This document shows, piece by piece, positions 38,607 through 49,319 of a DNA stretch of 64,000 nucleotides. Position 1 is the first letter of the stretch; every line of letters begins with the position of its first letter. The DNA is from Erwinia billingiae Eb661 (GTDB lineage: Bacteria; Pseudomonadota; Gammaproteobacteria; Enterobacterales; Enterobacteriaceae). Both the position numbers and the translations under genes were made by a program. The notes beneath the pieces were generated by a model. It saw only the letters and a list, made by a program, of their open reading frames with translations, ran no database searches and was not told where the DNA came from. Location: positions 1,116,001 to 1,180,000 of the forward strand of contig NC_014306.1 in NCBI RefSeq assembly GCF_000196615.1, written 5' to 3'.

Positions 38607-39575
38607 GTGGCACAGGACTATACCGTTGAACAACTGAACTACGGGCGTAAAGTTCATGACTTTATGCGCTGGGATAAAGTGGCCTTTACCATTTCAGCTC
38701 TGCTGCTGATCGCGTCCTTTGCGATCATGGGACTGAAAGGGTTTAACTGGGGCCTGGATTTTACCGGCGGAACCGTTATTGAAATCACCCTGGAGAAACC
38801 AGCGGATATTGACAGCCTGCGCGGTGCGCTGGAGAAGTCAGGATTCGTCGATCCTCAGGTACAGAACTTCGGCAGCAGCCGTGACGTGCTGGTGCGTATG
38901 TCCCCTAACGAGGGCAATGCGGGCCAGGAGCTGGGTAACAAGGTGGTGAGCATCATCAACCAGGCCAGCGAGCAGAACGCCACGGTTAAGCGTATCGAAT
39001 TTGTTGGGCCAAGCGTGGGTAGCGATTTGGCGCAGGCTGGCGGCATGGCGCTGCTGGTGGCGCTGATTGCCATCCTGATCTACGTCGGTTTCCGCTTTGA
39101 GTGGCGACTGGCGTTAGGTGCGGTGCTGGCACTGGCGCATGACGTGATCATCACCATGGGTATCCTCTCTCTGTTCCATATTGAGATTGATTTAACCATC
39201 GTGGCGTCACTGATGTCGGTTATCGGTTACTCGCTGAACGACAGTATCGTGGTATCGGACCGTATTCGTGAGAACTTCCGCAAGATCCGTCGCGGCACGC
39301 CTTACGATATCGTTAACGTCTCGCTGACGCAGACGTTAAGCCGTACCATCATGACCTCGGCGACCACGCTGATGGTGGTGCTGATGCTGTTTATCTTCGG
39401 CGGCGCGCTGCTGGAAGGCTTCTCGCTGACGATGCTGATCGGGGTTTCTATCGGGACCGTTTCCTCTATCTACGTGGCTTCAGCGCTGGCGCTGAAACTC
39501 GGCATGAAGCGTGAGCACATGCTGCAGACCAAAGTAGAAAAAGAGGGTGCCGATCAACCTTCGATTATGCCGTAA
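38607..39575 (+). CDS. secF: Protein translocase subunit SecF
   Basis: A 322-residue partner of SecD (E. coli 323). The pattern is six membrane segments with the D1 signature FTGGTVIEI and D4 motif [21 protein letters not shown]. The GTG at 38607 follows GAGGAG and begins [11 protein letters not shown], matching E. coli; the frame is open further but would overlap secD. A terminator follows at 39598-39622. Confidence 0.97.
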   Translation: MAQDYTVEQLNYGRKVHDFMRWDKVAFTISALLLIASFAIMGLKGFNWGLDFTGGTVIEITLEKPADIDSLRGALEKSGFVDPQVQNFGSSRDVLVRMSPNEGNAGQELGNKVVSIINQASEQNATVKRIEFVGPSVGSDLAQAGGMALLVALIAILIYVGFRFEWRLALGAVLALAHDVIITMGILSLFHIEIDLTIVASLMSVIGYSLNDSIVVSDRIRENFRKIRRGTPYDIVNVSLTQTLSRTIMTSATTLMVVLMLFIFGGALLEGFSLTMLIGVSIGTVSSIYVASALALKLGMKREHMLQTKVEKEGADQPSIMP

Positions 39576-39597
39576 GCTGTGACGTTACGATGAGAAA

Positions 39598-39622
39598 GGG
39601 CCGCGAAAGCGGCCCTTTTTTT
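39598..39622 (+). terminator. Terminator after secF
   Basis: GGGCCGC (39598-39604) and GCGGCCC (39609-39615) around a GAAA tetraloop, then TTTTTTT. Confidence 0.92.
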
Positions 39623-40193
39623 ATGGCGCGGTGGCCGGTTTTGGCGGGTCTTGCAACACGATATCGTGAACCCTGATATAGCCCAACTGCTCAGGGGTGA
39701 TATTGCTCAGGCGTAAGGGCACGGTAACTTCACTGCGCGCCAGCAGCGAGTCTTTCACCGTCAGTGACTGACTCTGGCTGTCTACCTGCAGCGGTTTACC
39801 GGTAGTGGGGTCCATTTCGCCCCATTCAACCTGCGCGGTAAAGGCCGGTATGGTGTTATCCGCTGCCGAGCGGATATGCAGAATGGCACGGGTGCCGTTA
39901 GCATCACCTTCAATCTGGCTGAGGGAAAGGCGGACTTCGCCAGCCTGGCTCTTCAATGCCACTGCCGTTTTAGTGGCGGGCAGCAACCAGGCACCCTGGT
40001 TTAAGGTACTGTTCAGCATGTTTTGCTGTTCAAGGCTGGCAGCCTGTTGAGTGAGCTGCTGCATTTCAATATTGAGTTTACCGACCTGATTATGCAGTTT
40101 GTTCAGCTCTGGCTGCTGCTTGGGTGCTGCACAACCCGCCAGCATCAATGCTGCGACCAGCAGCAGAGGTTTTTTCTTTAAGTCTTTCGCCAT
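39621..40193 (-). CDS. yajI: DUF3251 lipoprotein YajI
   Basis: A 190-residue lipoprotein (lipobox LMLAGC, Cys about 21) of the YajI/DUF3251 family. A short coiled-coil (ELNKLHNQVGKLNIEMQQL) is followed by an immunoglobulin-like strand-rich domain. In E. coli it lies between tsx and nrdR; here tsx and yajD are missing, so it follows secF directly. Function unknown. Confidence 0.88.
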   Translation of the reverse strand: MAKDLKKKPLLLVAALMLAGCAAPKQQPELNKLHNQVGKLNIEMQQLTQQAASLEQQNMLNSTLNQGAWLLPATKTAVALKSQAGEVRLSLSQIEGDANGTRAILHIRSAADNTIPAFTAQVEWGEMDPTTGKPLQVDSQSQSLTVKDSLLARSEVTVPLRLSNITPEQLGYIRVHDIVLQDPPKPATAP

Positions 40194-40220
40194 ACCCGCT
40201 CAGAGCTCCTTGCCGTCAAT

Positions 40221-40658
40221 TTATTCTGGAATGCGCAATGTCTGCCCGGGATAAATTTTATTCACATCAGACAGCATCGGCTTGTTAGCTTCAAATATCT
40301 TATTGTATTTATTAGCATCGCCATAGACTTCTTTCGAAATGGCGCTCAGCGTGTCGCCTTTTTTCACCGTGTAGAAACGGGCTTCCGTGGCGGGTTGCTC
40401 CACGTTTACGTTGTCTTCCACTGCGGTGATGCCGGCGACGTTACCGACAGCAATCAGCACTTTCTCTTTCAACTCCTGTGAAATGGCATCGCCACTGATG
40501 CTGGCTTTGCCGTCGGCAACCTTCACGTCAATCTTGTCGCTGCCGGGCAGGTTGAGCTTGGTGATGTGCTCCTGCAGCTTTTTGTTCTGGTCATCGCCTC
40601 CGGTGACGGAGTCCCACAATTTCTCACCTGCTTCTTTTACGAAGTTAAACAATCCCAT
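40221..40658 (-). CDS. kbp: Potassium-binding protein Kbp (BON-LysM)
   Basis: A 145-residue cytoplasmic protein, formerly YgaU. The N-terminal [17 protein letters not shown] precedes a BON domain (about 25-85, [14 protein letters not shown]) and a C-terminal LysM domain ([26 protein letters not shown]). E. coli Kbp binds K+ through the BON domain. In E. coli the gene is elsewhere, so its place between yajI and nrdR is a lineage difference. Start preceded by GGAGG. Confidence 0.92.
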   Translation of the reverse strand: MGLFNFVKEAGEKLWDSVTGGDDQNKKLQEHITKLNLPGSDKIDVKVADGKASISGDAISQELKEKVLIAVGNVAGITAVEDNVNVEQPATEARFYTVKKGDTLSAISKEVYGDANKYNKIFEANKPMLSDVNKIYPGQTLRIPE

Positions 40659-40871
40659 ATATCCTCCGGTTTATCCTTGGTTAGAGAAGAAATAACGCTA
40701 TACAACCTGCTTATTATAGCGGGTAAAGCGTTAAGCCACGTCAGGACACGCGCAGGTTCTGAGCGGCGAGGCAACATTCGCCAAAGGCACGGAAAGGGCG
40801 ATGACGTTATTTTGTTAGTAGCCACTTCGCGCTACACTGTGGGCCAATTTCCAGGATTATCAGGAATTATC

Positions 40872-41321
40872 ATGCATTGCCCGTTCTGTTCTGCTGTGGA
40901 TACCAAAGTGATCGACTCCCGTTTGGTTGGGGAAGGCACTTCGGTGCGCCGTCGTCGCCAGTGTCTGGTGTGCCATGAACGTTTTACCACCTTTGAGGTG
41001 GCCGAACTGGTGATGCCTCGGGTCGTTAAAAGCAATGATGTCCGCGAACCCTTCAATGAAGACAAGCTGGCCAGCGGCCTGATGAAAGCGCTGGAGAAGC
41101 GTCCGGTCAGCTCTGACGATGTGGAAAATGCCATCAGTCATATCAAAAGCCAGCTGCGCTCCACCGGCGAGCGTGAAGTGCCGAGCAAAATGATCGGCAA
41201 TCTGGTGATGGATGAGCTGAAAAAACTGGATAAGGTGGCCTATATCCGCTTTGCCTCCGTCTACCGCAGCTTCGAAGATATTCGCGAGTTTGGCGAAGAG
41301 ATTGCCCGTTTACAGGATTAA
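40872..41321 (+). CDS. nrdR: Transcriptional repressor NrdR
   Basis: A 149-residue repressor of ribonucleotide reductase genes. The zinc ribbon is CPFC and CLVCHERF, and residues about 49-139 are an ATP-cone that senses dATP/ATP. Length equals E. coli NrdR. The ATG at 40872 begins [17 protein letters not shown]; the longer frame upstream is not credible. ribD starts 3 bases after its stop. Confidence 0.97.
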   Translation: MHCPFCSAVDTKVIDSRLVGEGTSVRRRRQCLVCHERFTTFEVAELVMPRVVKSNDVREPFNEDKLASGLMKALEKRPVSSDDVENAISHIKSQLRSTGEREVPSKMIGNLVMDELKKLDKVAYIRFASVYRSFEDIREFGEEIARLQD

Positions 41322-41324
41322 ACC

Positions 41325-42431
41325 ATGAGCGATGAAATCTGGATGGCGCGCGCCCTTGAGCTCGCCCGCCGTGGCCGGTTTACCACCACGCCCAATCCGA
41401 ATGTCGGCTGCGTGATTGTCCGCGATGGCGTGATGGTCGGCGAAGGCTACCATTTTCGCGCCGGTGAACCGCATGCTGAAGTCCACGCGCTGCGGATGGC
41501 TGGCGATAAGGCGCAAGGGGCAACGGCCTATGTCACCCTTGAACCCTGTAGCCACCACGGCCGGACGCCACCTTGCTGTGATGCGCTGATTGCCGCGGGC
41601 GTCAGCCGGGTTATTGCAGCGATGCAGGATCCCAATCCGGAAGTGGCCGGTCGCGGGCTATATCGCCTGCAGCAGGCGGGCATTGAGGTCAGCCATGGGC
41701 TGATGATGCAGGAAGCAGAAGCACTTAATCGCGGCTTCCTGAAGCGGATGCGAACCGGTTTCCCATGGGTGCAGTTGAAGCTCGGCGCCTCTCTCGATGG
41801 CCGCACGGCGATGGCCAATGGCGAAAGCCAGTGGATCACCTCAGCAGAAGCCCGCCGCGACGTTCAACGCCTGCGCGCCCAGAGTTCGGCTATCCTCAGC
41901 ACCAGCGCCACCGTATTGGCCGATAATCCGTCGTTAACCGTGCGCTGGCAGGATTTAGCCGCGGATACCCAGGCCGCGTATGCCGAAGCGGATCTGCGCC
42001 AGCCGGTACGGGTGGTGATTGACAGTCAAAATCAGGTGACGCCTGAGCACCGTTTGATTTCCCAGTCCGGTGAGACCTGGCTGGCACGCCAGCAGGCAGA
42101 TAACCTGAACTGGCCGGAGAACGTGGAGCAGTTCCTCGTTCCGCGCCATAATGACCATACCGATTTAGTGTCGCTGATGATGCTGCTGGGTCGCCGACAG
42201 ATCAATACGGTCTGGGTGGAAGCCGGCGCAAAACTGGCCGGCGCACTGCTTACCGCGGGCGTCGTGGACGAGTTGATTGTCTATATGGCACCGAAATTAC
42301 TGGGAGATAATGCACGCGGTCTGTGCCATTTACCGGGCATAGCACATCTTGCTGACGCTCCCGCCTTCACCTTCAGCGATAGTCGCCAGGTTGGGCCCGA
42401 CATTCGCCTGACGCTGACGCCTGACTCTTAG
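41325..42431 (+). CDS. ribD: Bifunctional riboflavin deaminase/reductase RibD
   Basis: A 368-residue enzyme of riboflavin synthesis. The N-terminal deaminase domain has the zinc motif HAEVHAL with PCSHHGRTPPCCDALI (Glu as proton shuttle); the C-terminal part is the reductase (KLGASLDGRTAMANGESQWIT). It acts on the pyrimidine intermediate after RibA. Four bases separate it from nrdR, so both are probably co-transcribed with ribE, nusB and thiL. Confidence 0.97.
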   Translation: MSDEIWMARALELARRGRFTTTPNPNVGCVIVRDGVMVGEGYHFRAGEPHAEVHALRMAGDKAQGATAYVTLEPCSHHGRTPPCCDALIAAGVSRVIAAMQDPNPEVAGRGLYRLQQAGIEVSHGLMMQEAEALNRGFLKRMRTGFPWVQLKLGASLDGRTAMANGESQWITSAEARRDVQRLRAQSSAILSTSATVLADNPSLTVRWQDLAADTQAAYAEADLRQPVRVVIDSQNQVTPEHRLISQSGETWLARQQADNLNWPENVEQFLVPRHNDHTDLVSLMMLLGRRQINTVWVEAGAKLAGALLTAGVVDELIVYMAPKLLGDNARGLCHLPGIAHLADAPAFTFSDSRQVGPDIRLTLTPDS

Positions 42432-42515
42432 CTTTTAAAAGCGGAGCAGAGCGGTGAAGAGTATGATAGAATCCGCCCCCCTGCGGGGCCATAACTGAAC
42501 CCTGAAAGGAAGATT

Positions 42516-42986
42516 ATGAACGTTATTGAAGCTGCTGTTGCTACTCCTGACGCGCGCGTTGCCATCGTCATTGCGCGTTTCAACAACTTTATCAACGACA
42601 GCCTGCTGAGCGGTGCCCTTGATGCGTTAAAGCGCATCGGCCAGGTGAAAGATGAAAATATCACCGTGGTGTGGGTGCCAGGCGCCTATGAAATGCCAAT
42701 GACCGCACGTGCGCTGGCTAAAGCCGGTAAGTACGACGCTGTTGTCGCCCTCGGAACCGTTATTCGTGGCGGGACTGCCCACTTCGAATATGTCGCTGGT
42801 GAAGCCAGTTCTGGCCTGGCCAGCGTCGCGATGAACAGCGATATTCCGGTCGCATTTGGTGTCCTGACGACTGAAAACATCGAACAGGCCATTGAACGTG
42901 CCGGAACCAAAGCGGGTAATAAAGGCGCAGAAGCTGCCCTGACCGCACTAGAAATGATTAACGTATTGAAAGCCATCAAAGCCTGA
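42516..42986 (+). CDS. ribE: 6,7-dimethyl-8-ribityllumazine synthase
   Basis: A 156-residue lumazine synthase (also named RibH), the same length as in E. coli. Signature segments: [47 protein letters not shown] and [18 protein letters not shown]. It forms 60-subunit capsids in relatives. ATG preceded by AAGGAAG. nusB follows by 16 bases. Confidence 0.97.
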   Translation: MNVIEAAVATPDARVAIVIARFNNFINDSLLSGALDALKRIGQVKDENITVVWVPGAYEMPMTARALAKAGKYDAVVALGTVIRGGTAHFEYVAGEASSGLASVAMNSDIPVAFGVLTTENIEQAIERAGTKAGNKGAEAALTALEMINVLKAIKA

Positions 42987-43002
42987 TTTTAAGGGGAATT
43001 TC

Positions 43003-43422
43003 GTGAAACCTGCTGCTCGTCGCCGCGCCCGTGAATGTGCTGTCCAGGCGCTTTACTCCTGGCAGTTGTCTAAAAACGACATCTCTGATGTCGAATATCA
43101 GTTTCTGGCGGAGCAAGACGTCAAAGACGTTGATATCAGCTACTTCCGCGAGTTGCTGGTAGGCGTTGCAACCAACAGCGCATACCTGGATGGCCTGATG
43201 AAGCCGTACCTGTCGCGTCAGCTCGAAGAGCTGGGCCAGGTAGAAAAAGCCATCCTGCGTATCTCGCTGTTTGAGCTGAGCAAGCGTGCCGATGTTCCCT
43301 ACAAGGTGGCCATCAATGAGGGCATTGAGCTGGCGAAAGTGTTCGGCGCCGAAGACAGCCATAAGTTTGTCAATGGCGTGCTGGATAAAGCCGCTCCCTA
43401 CATCCGCCCCAACAAGAAGTAA
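43003..43422 (+). CDS. nusB: Transcription antitermination protein NusB
   Basis: A 139-residue all-helical protein identical in length to E. coli NusB. It joins NusE (S10), NusG and boxA RNA in rRNA antitermination. Basic N-terminus [20 protein letters not shown] and [15 protein letters not shown] are family marks. The GTG start follows AAGGGG. Confidence 0.97.
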   Translation: MKPAARRRARECAVQALYSWQLSKNDISDVEYQFLAEQDVKDVDISYFRELLVGVATNSAYLDGLMKPYLSRQLEELGQVEKAILRISLFELSKRADVPYKVAINEGIELAKVFGAEDSHKFVNGVLDKAAPYIRPNKK

Positions 43423-43428
43423 TCCTCC

Positions 43429-43449
43429 AAGGCCGGTCTGACCGGCCTT
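43429..43449 (+). terminator. Hairpin after nusB
   Basis: AAGGCCGGT (43429-43437) and ACCGGCCTT (43441-43449) around a CTG loop, followed by CTTCATTTTT; probably partial termination before thiL. Confidence 0.65.
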
Positions 43450-43478
43450 CTTCATTTTTCAAACTCGGAACGCATAGT

Positions 43479-44456
43479 ATGGCATGTGGCGAATTCGAAC
43501 TTATCGCGCGTTATTTCGATCGTGTGACAAGCTCCCGTCGCGATGTGGAAAAGGGCATCGGCGACGACTGCGCATTACTGACGCTGTCTGAAAAACAGAC
43601 CCTCGCTATCAGCACCGATACGCTGGTAGAAGGCGTTCACTTCCTGCGTGATATCCATCCTGCCGATCTGGGCTACAAAGCGCTGGCGGTTAACCTCAGC
43701 GATCTGGCTGCAATGGGCGCCGATCCGGCCTGGCTGACGCTGGCCTTAACCCTGCCATCCGTCAACGAAGCCTGGCTGAAGGACTTCAGCGACAGCCTGT
43801 TTGAGCTGCTCGACTACTACGATATGCAGCTGATTGGCGGTGACACCACGCGTGGGCCGCTGAGCCTGACGCTGGGCATTCATGGCCTGGTGCCGCAGGG
43901 CAGGGCGCTGAAACGTTCAGGTGCCCGTCCCGGCGACTGGATCTACGTCACCGGCACGCTGGGCGACAGTGCCGCAGGCTTAGCGCTGCTGCAACACCTC
44001 GTGAAGATTAACGATCCGGTGGCGCATGAAATGCTGATCAAACGCCATCTGCGTCCGATGCCGCGTATTTTGCAAGGACAGGCGCTGCGCGACCTGGCCA
44101 GTTCGGCGATCGATCTGTCCGATGGGCTGATTTCCGATCTGGGTCATATCCTGAAAGCCAGCGACTGCGGCGCCAGACTGAATCTGGAAGCCTTGCCGCT
44201 TTCTGAAGTGATGAAACTGCACTTCGAGCCAGAGCAGGCGATCCGCTGGGCGTTAAGCGGTGGCGAAGATTACGAACTGTGCTTCACCGTGCCGGAGATT
44301 AACCGTGGCGCGTTAGACGTGGCGCTGGGGCATTATGGCGTGCCGTTTACCTGTGTGGGTCAGATCGCCCCACAATCCGAAGGCTTGGTGCTGTTACAGG
44401 ACGGCAAGCCCGTCGAAAAAGACCTGAAAGGATTTGACCATTTTGGCCGCGAATAA
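43479..44456 (+). CDS. thiL: Thiamine-monophosphate kinase
   Basis: A 325-residue enzyme phosphorylating thiamine phosphate to the diphosphate. ATP-grasp-unrelated AIR-synthase fold motifs: GIGDDCALL (metal Asp pair), [32 protein letters not shown] and [12 protein letters not shown]. Length equals E. coli ThiL. Its 3' end overlaps the pgpA start by 23 bases. Confidence 0.97.
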   Translation: MACGEFELIARYFDRVTSSRRDVEKGIGDDCALLTLSEKQTLAISTDTLVEGVHFLRDIHPADLGYKALAVNLSDLAAMGADPAWLTLALTLPSVNEAWLKDFSDSLFELLDYYDMQLIGGDTTRGPLSLTLGIHGLVPQGRALKRSGARPGDWIYVTGTLGDSAAGLALLQHLVKINDPVAHEMLIKRHLRPMPRILQGQALRDLASSAIDLSDGLISDLGHILKASDCGARLNLEALPLSEVMKLHFEPEQAIRWALSGGEDYELCFTVPEINRGALDVALGHYGVPFTCVGQIAPQSEGLVLLQDGKPVEKDLKGFDHFGRE

Positions 44457-44940
44457 GGATGTGGCGAAAAGCCGCCTGAAAATGAGCAACCCCTGGCATC
44501 TGCTGGCCACCGGTTTTGGCAGCGGACTCAGCCCCTATGTCCCGGGCACCATGGGCTCGCTGGCTTCGATCCCGTTCTGGTATCTGATGACCTTTTTGCC
44601 GCAGGATATTTACTCGCTGGTGGTGATGTTCGGTATCTGTATCGGGGTCTATCTTTGCCACCGTACGGCGAAAGATATGGGCGTTCACGATCACGGCAGC
44701 ATTGTCTGGGATGAGTTTATCGGCATGTGGATCACGCTGATGGCGATCCCGGTCAACAGCTGGCAGTGGGTGCTGGCGGGGTTTGTGATCTTCCGTATTC
44801 TGGATATGTGGAAGCCGTGGCCAATCCGGTGGTTCGATCGCAACGTGCACGGTGGCATGGGGATTATGGTCGACGATATCATCGCCGGCATTCTCTCCGC
44901 GGGCATTCTCTATTATGCCGGGCTGCATTTTACGTTCTGA
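44434..44940 (+). CDS. pgpA: Phosphatidylglycerophosphatase A
   Basis: A 168-residue inner-membrane phosphatase making phosphatidylglycerol. The catalytic Asp/His motif is [15 protein letters not shown], and the C-terminal [18 protein letters not shown] binds the substrate. The TTG start at 44434 gives [20 protein letters not shown], matching the E. coli N-terminus [20 protein letters not shown], and overlaps thiL by 23 bases. Confidence 0.93.
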   Translation: MTILAANKDVAKSRLKMSNPWHLLATGFGSGLSPYVPGTMGSLASIPFWYLMTFLPQDIYSLVVMFGICIGVYLCHRTAKDMGVHDHGSIVWDEFIGMWITLMAIPVNSWQWVLAGFVIFRILDMWKPWPIRWFDRNVHGGMGIMVDDIIAGILSAGILYYAGLHFTF

Positions 44941-44968
44941 ACCGCGTGTTCTGAAGCGGCAGGATAAG

Positions 44969-44994
44969 AAAGGGCGACGTAACCGTCGCCCTTT
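44969..44994. terminator. Bidirectional terminator between pgpA and yajO
   Basis: AAAGGGCGACG (44969-44979) and CGTCGCCCTTT (44984-44994) with a TAAC loop; A-run and T-run flank it. Confidence 0.88.
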
Positions 44995-44998
44995 TTCT

Positions 44999-45965
44999 TT
45001 ACTCGAAGCCGACCACGTTATGCGGCTGGTAGGCACTTTCAAGCTGGATAATCTCTTCCAGCGTCAACTCAACGTCAACCGCCTGTACCAGGTCGGCGAG
45101 CTGTTCGGTTCTTGATGCGCCGATGATCGGGGCAGTGACCGCCGGCTTAGCCAGCATCCACGCCAGCGCGACCTGCGCGCGGCTGATGCCCTTATCTTCC
45201 GCAATCGCGGCCACCCGGGCGGCAATCGCGCCGTCGTTCTCTTCGGTTTTGTCATACAGCGTGCTGCCGAACTCATCAGAGACGGAACGCGCGGTGGTTT
45301 CGCCCCATGGACGCGTCAGGCGGCCTCGCGCCAGCGGACTCCACGGCAATATTCTCGGCCTGACACAGCGGATGCATTTCCCGCTCTTCTTCACGCTGGA
45401 TCAGGTTGTACTGGTCCTGCATGCTGACAAAGCGTGTCCAGCCATGTAAATCTGCGGTGTACAGTGCTTTAGCGAACTGCCAGGCGAACATCGAGGATGC
45501 GCCGATGTAGCGAGCCTTGCCCGATTTCACCACGTCGTGCAAGGCTTCCAGCGTCTCCTCCAGCGGGGTGTTGTAATCCCAGCGGTGGATTTGCAGCAGG
45601 TCGACGTGATCCATCCCCAGCCGGCCAAGGCTGTCGTCAATGGATTGCATGATATTCGCGCGAGAAAGACCGCCCGAAAGGTTGCTCATCGGGAAGTAGA
45701 CTTTGGTGGCGACCACGACCTCGTCGCGGCGGGCAAAATCTTTCAGCGCGCGGCCAACAATCTCTTCACTACTGCCATCGGAATAGCTGTTAGCGGTATC
45801 GAAGAAGTTGATGCCGGATTCCAGCGCTTGCTTGATCAGCGGGCGACTGCTCTCTTCAGGAAGTGTCCAGGCGTGGCGGCCTCGATCGGGTTGACCGAAG
45901 GTCATACAGCCCAGGCAAAGGCGGGAAACCGTCAGATCGGTTGTGCCCAGTGTGGTGGTTTTCAT
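44999..45965 (-). pseudogene. yajO: Aldo-keto reductase YajO, frameshifted
   Basis: Two overlapping frames together encode one YajO-like aldo-keto reductase. The 5' part (45965 down to about 45345) has MKTTTLGTTDLTVSRLCLG, the catalytic Tyr region FFDTANSYSDGSSEE and HRWDYNTPLEETLEAL, ending MHPLCQAENIAV before shifting into unrelated codons. The 3' part (about 45345 down to 44999) resumes with WSPLARGRLTRPWGE and TEQLADLVQAV. Joining both needs 8 extra bases and would give a 324-residue protein, the length of E. coli YajO. An 8-base deletion between short CCGTG repeats explains it. Normal role: NADPH-dependent reduction linked in E. coli to 1-deoxyxylulose 5-phosphate supply. Likely inactive, unless this is a sequence error. 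Confidence 0.88.
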
Positions 45966-46033
45966 GCGAGCTCCTGCCAGTCGGTTGGCGGCGTTAAGCC
46001 GGTAAAGAACTGAATAAGCATAGCAGGAGAAAA

Positions 46034-46051
46034 GCTCCCCGGACGGGGAGC
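46034..46051 (-). terminator. Terminator after dxs
   Basis: GCTCCCC (46034-46040) and GGGGAGC (46045-46051) with a GGAC loop; on the minus strand TTTT follows. Confidence 0.8.
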
Positions 46052-46062
46052 ATTGTGCGGAA

Positions 46063-47928
46063 TTACTGCGCGAGCCAGTCGGTGATTTGCTGCTCAATGC
46101 CTTCTGCATCAAGCAGATAGTCATGGCGGATCTCATCCTGGGTGCCCTGCGGGATAAACTCATCAGGCAGCCCGACGGTCAGAACCGGGACCAGCAGGCG
46201 CCTGGCCATCAGCAGTTCAATTACACCACTGCCTGCGCCACCTTTGATCGCGCCTTCCTCCAGCGTAATCAGCGCTTCATGGCTGGCAGCCAGCTCAATA
46301 ATCAGCGCGTCATCCAGTGGTTTCACAAATCGCATATCGACCAGCGTGGCATTCAGCTTTTCAGCAACCGCTGCCGCTTCTGGCAACAGGGTGCCGAAAT
46401 TGAGGATCGCCAGCTTCTCGCCTTCGCGTTTGACCAGGCCTTTACCCAGTTGCAGCGAGGCAAGCGGCTTCAGTTCTGCGCCGGTTCCGGTGCCGCGTGG
46501 ATAACGTACCGCGCTTGGCCCCTGCGAATAGTGGTAGCCGGTGTACAGCATCTGACGGCATTCGTTTTCATCGCTTGGCGTCATGATCACCATATTCGGG
46601 ATGCAGCGCAGGAACGAGATATCAAATGCGCCCTGATGGGTCTGTCCGTCAGCACCGACAATACCGCCACGGTCGATGGCGAACAGCACCGGCAGCTTCT
46701 GGATCGCCACGTCATGGATCAGCTGATCGTAGGCGCGTTGCAGGAAGGTGGAGTAAATCGCCACCACCGGCTTATAACCCCCGATCGCCAGACCGGCAGC
46801 AAAGGTCACCGCGTGCTGCTCAGCGATGGCCACATCGAAATACTGGCCAGGATAATCGCGTGAGAAGCTGACCATGCCAGACCCTTCACGCATGGCTGGC
46901 GTGACCGCCATCAGCTTGCTGTCATCGGCGGCGGTTTCGCTCAGCCACTGCCCGAAGACTTTAGAGTAGCTTGGCAGCCCTTCAGCCGCTTTTGGCAGCA
47001 GGCCGCTGGCAGGATCGAACTTAGGCACCGCATGCCAGGAGATCGGATCCTTTTCTGCCGGGGCGTAGCCTTTGCCCTTTTTAGTCATGATATGCAGGAA
47101 CTGCGGGCCTTTCAGCTCGCGCATATTCTTCAGCGTTTGCACCAGTGCCAGCACGTCGTGACCGTCGACCGGGCCGATGTAGTTAAAGCCCAGCTCTTCA
47201 AACAGGGTGCCCGGCACGACCATCCCTTTCAGGTGCTCTTCCGTACGCTTCACCAACTCTTTGATTGGCGGCAGGCTGCCCAGCACTTTTTTGCCCCCTT
47301 CACGCAGGCGTGAATAGGTTTTGCCGGACAGGATTTGCGCCAGACGATTGTTCAGCGCGCCGACGTTTTCTGAAATCGACATTTCGTTGTCATTCAGCAC
47401 CACCAGCATATCGGTTTTGATGTCGCCCGCATGGTTCATGGCTTCAAACGCCATCCCCGCCGTCAGCGCACCATCGCCAATCACGCATGCCGTGCGGCGG
47501 TTTTTGCCTTCTTTCTCTGCCGCGACAGCCATACCCAACCCGGCGCTGATCGACGTCGAGGAGTGCCCAACGTTCAGCACATCAAACTCGCTTTCATCGC
47601 GCCACGGGAACGGGTGCAGCCCATTTTTCTGGCGAATGGTGCCAATACGATCGCGTCGTCCGGTGAGGATTTTATGCGGGTAGGCCTGATGGCCGACATC
47701 CCACACCAGATGATCAAAAGGCGTGTTGTAAACGTAATGCAGCGCGACGGTCAGTTCCACCACGCCAAGACCAGAGGCAAAGTGGCCGCTGGAGCGGCTT
47801 ACGCTGTCGAGTAAATACTGACGTAGCTCATCACAAAGTCTTGGCAGGCTCTCTTTGGGGAGCGATCGTAATTCTTGTACCGTGCTGGCCAACGCCAGCG
47901 TCGGATATTTTGCAGTATCAAAACTCAT
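46063..47928 (-). CDS. dxs: 1-deoxy-D-xylulose-5-phosphate synthase
   Basis: A 621-residue thiamine-diphosphate enzyme (E. coli 620) joining pyruvate and glyceraldehyde 3-phosphate, first step of the MEP isoprenoid route. Diphosphate-binding GDG...N motif is [19 protein letters not shown] with [10 protein letters not shown]; transketolase-like halves follow ([34 protein letters not shown] region). The ATG at 47928 ([13 protein letters not shown]) fits the E. coli start. Last in the operon xseB-ispA-dxs, 20 bases after ispA. Confidence 0.97.
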   Translation of the reverse strand: MSFDTAKYPTLALASTVQELRSLPKESLPRLCDELRQYLLDSVSRSSGHFASGLGVVELTVALHYVYNTPFDHLVWDVGHQAYPHKILTGRRDRIGTIRQKNGLHPFPWRDESEFDVLNVGHSSTSISAGLGMAVAAEKEGKNRRTACVIGDGALTAGMAFEAMNHAGDIKTDMLVVLNDNEMSISENVGALNNRLAQILSGKTYSRLREGGKKVLGSLPPIKELVKRTEEHLKGMVVPGTLFEELGFNYIGPVDGHDVLALVQTLKNMRELKGPQFLHIMTKKGKGYAPAEKDPISWHAVPKFDPASGLLPKAAEGLPSYSKVFGQWLSETAADDSKLMAVTPAMREGSGMVSFSRDYPGQYFDVAIAEQHAVTFAAGLAIGGYKPVVAIYSTFLQRAYDQLIHDVAIQKLPVLFAIDRGGIVGADGQTHQGAFDISFLRCIPNMVIMTPSDENECRQMLYTGYHYSQGPSAVRYPRGTGTGAELKPLASLQLGKGLVKREGEKLAILNFGTLLPEAAAVAEKLNATLVDMRFVKPLDDALIIELAASHEALITLEEGAIKGGAGSGVIELLMARRLLVPVLTVGLPDEFIPQGTQDEIRHDYLLDAEGIEQQITDWLAQ

Positions 47929-47947
47929 CAGAGACTCATTGTGGAAG

Positions 47948-48847
47948 TTATTTATTGCGTTCAATTATGTAACTTGCCAGCGCTTGTAATGACGTTGTAG
48001 TAAAAGAGTGCGCGGCAAGTGTTTCTAATGCGCTGAGTGACTCCTGATAGAGGTCCCACGCTTTGGCCCGTGCGCCGTCGAGTCCCATCAGGGCCGGGTA
48101 GGTACTTTTGCCTAAATGCTGATCGGCTCCCTGCCGTTTGCCGATAATGGCGGTATCACCCACCACATCTAAAATGTCGTCCTGCACCTGGAACGCCAGA
48201 CCAATCGCATTGGCATAACGATCGAGTGCGGGCAGGGCAGCGCGCCCACGTTCTCCGGCGGCTAAAGCGCCCAGACGAACGGCGGAGCGAATTAACGCCC
48301 CGGTTTTATGGCGGTGAATTTGCTCCAGTGCGGCCAGATCAACCTGCTGGCCTTCGGCAGCCAGATCCAGCGCCTGTCCGCCGCACATCCCTGCCACGCC
48401 ACTGGCCTGAGCCAGTTCTGAAAGCATCGCCACGCGGTATTCTGCGCTCACGCCTGGCATCGGTGTATCGGCCAGAATTGAAAAGGCCAGCGTTTGCAGA
48501 GCATCGCCGGCCAGGATCGCCGTATCCTCGCCAAACTTAATGTGGCAGGTCGGTTGGCCACGGCGCAAGCTGTCATCATCCATCGCCGGCAGATCGTCAT
48601 GGATCAATGAATAGGCATGAATGCATTCAACGGCTGCCGCGGGCGCATCCAGCGCGGCATCGTCCGCGCCGAGCATTTCTCCGGTGGCGTACACCAGAAA
48701 AGGACGTAAACGTTTACCCCCCAATAATGCCCCATATTCCATGGCATTAACCAGCGGGGAATTCTGAAACGGCAGTGGCGCGATAAAACGCTGTAAAGCC
48801 TGATTCACACGCGTGTGGTGCGCGGTCAGTAAATCGCTAAAATCCAT
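47948..48847 (-). CDS. ispA: Farnesyl diphosphate synthase
   Basis: A 299-residue prenyltransferase. The first aspartate-rich motif is DDLPAMDDD with Lys/Arg of GGKRLRP upstream; the second is DDILD. It condenses two isopentenyl diphosphates with dimethylallyl diphosphate to farnesyl diphosphate, and so serves ubiquinone and undecaprenol synthesis. Start shares a base with the xseB stop (TAATG). Confidence 0.97.
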   Translation of the reverse strand: MDFSDLLTAHHTRVNQALQRFIAPLPFQNSPLVNAMEYGALLGGKRLRPFLVYATGEMLGADDAALDAPAAAVECIHAYSLIHDDLPAMDDDSLRRGQPTCHIKFGEDTAILAGDALQTLAFSILADTPMPGVSAEYRVAMLSELAQASGVAGMCGGQALDLAAEGQQVDLAALEQIHRHKTGALIRSAVRLGALAAGERGRAALPALDRYANAIGLAFQVQDDILDVVGDTAIIGKRQGADQHLGKSTYPALMGLDGARAKAWDLYQESLSALETLAAHSFTTTSLQALASYIIERNK

Positions 48848-49089
48848 TACTCATTTTCCGGCGTGAAGGGCTGCAGGTCAGCGTCTTTATCGTCGCTCAA
48901 CAGGATCTGCACGCGCTGTTCAGCGGCCTGCAGTTTTTGCTGGCCCGCACGTGCGAGCTGCACGCCGCGTTCAAATTCATTCAGCGCTTCTTCCAGCGGC
49001 AGGTCACCGCTTTCAAGACGGGATACAATCTGCTCCAGCTGCTGCAGAGAGGTTTCGAAGCTGGCTGGCTGTTCGGCTTTTTTAGGCAT
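48847..49089 (-). CDS. xseB: Exodeoxyribonuclease VII small subunit
   Basis: An 80-residue helical protein, the same length as E. coli XseB. Motif [27 protein letters not shown] is diagnostic. Binds XseA to form the single-strand exonuclease. First of xseB-ispA-dxs; 230 bases separate it from divergent thiI. Confidence 0.97.
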   Translation of the reverse strand: MPKKAEQPASFETSLQQLEQIVSRLESGDLPLEEALNEFERGVQLARAGQQKLQAAEQRVQILLSDDKDADLQPFTPENE

Positions 49090-49319
49090 AATGGCGTTCT
49101 GCTCAGTCGTTTTTTTAGCGTGAAGCCGCCCATGGTAGCCGACTCGAAATGATTAGCAAAATAATGATGCTGCTAACGGATGAAGAAGCAGTGAGCGGAC
49201 AGGTGTGATACACTCGAGTATTGAATGTAAAGGGCTACAAGCTGCTTTGCAATACCCTCATTTTACCAGCTAAGTGCGTCCCATTTCAGCACTTAATTGC
49301 TTAACGAACCCATGCCGCC

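Noticed and set aside
42432..42515. FMN riboswitch before ribE
   Set aside because: The gap is only 84 bases and shows no RFN-element core; the enterobacterial element normally sits before ribB.
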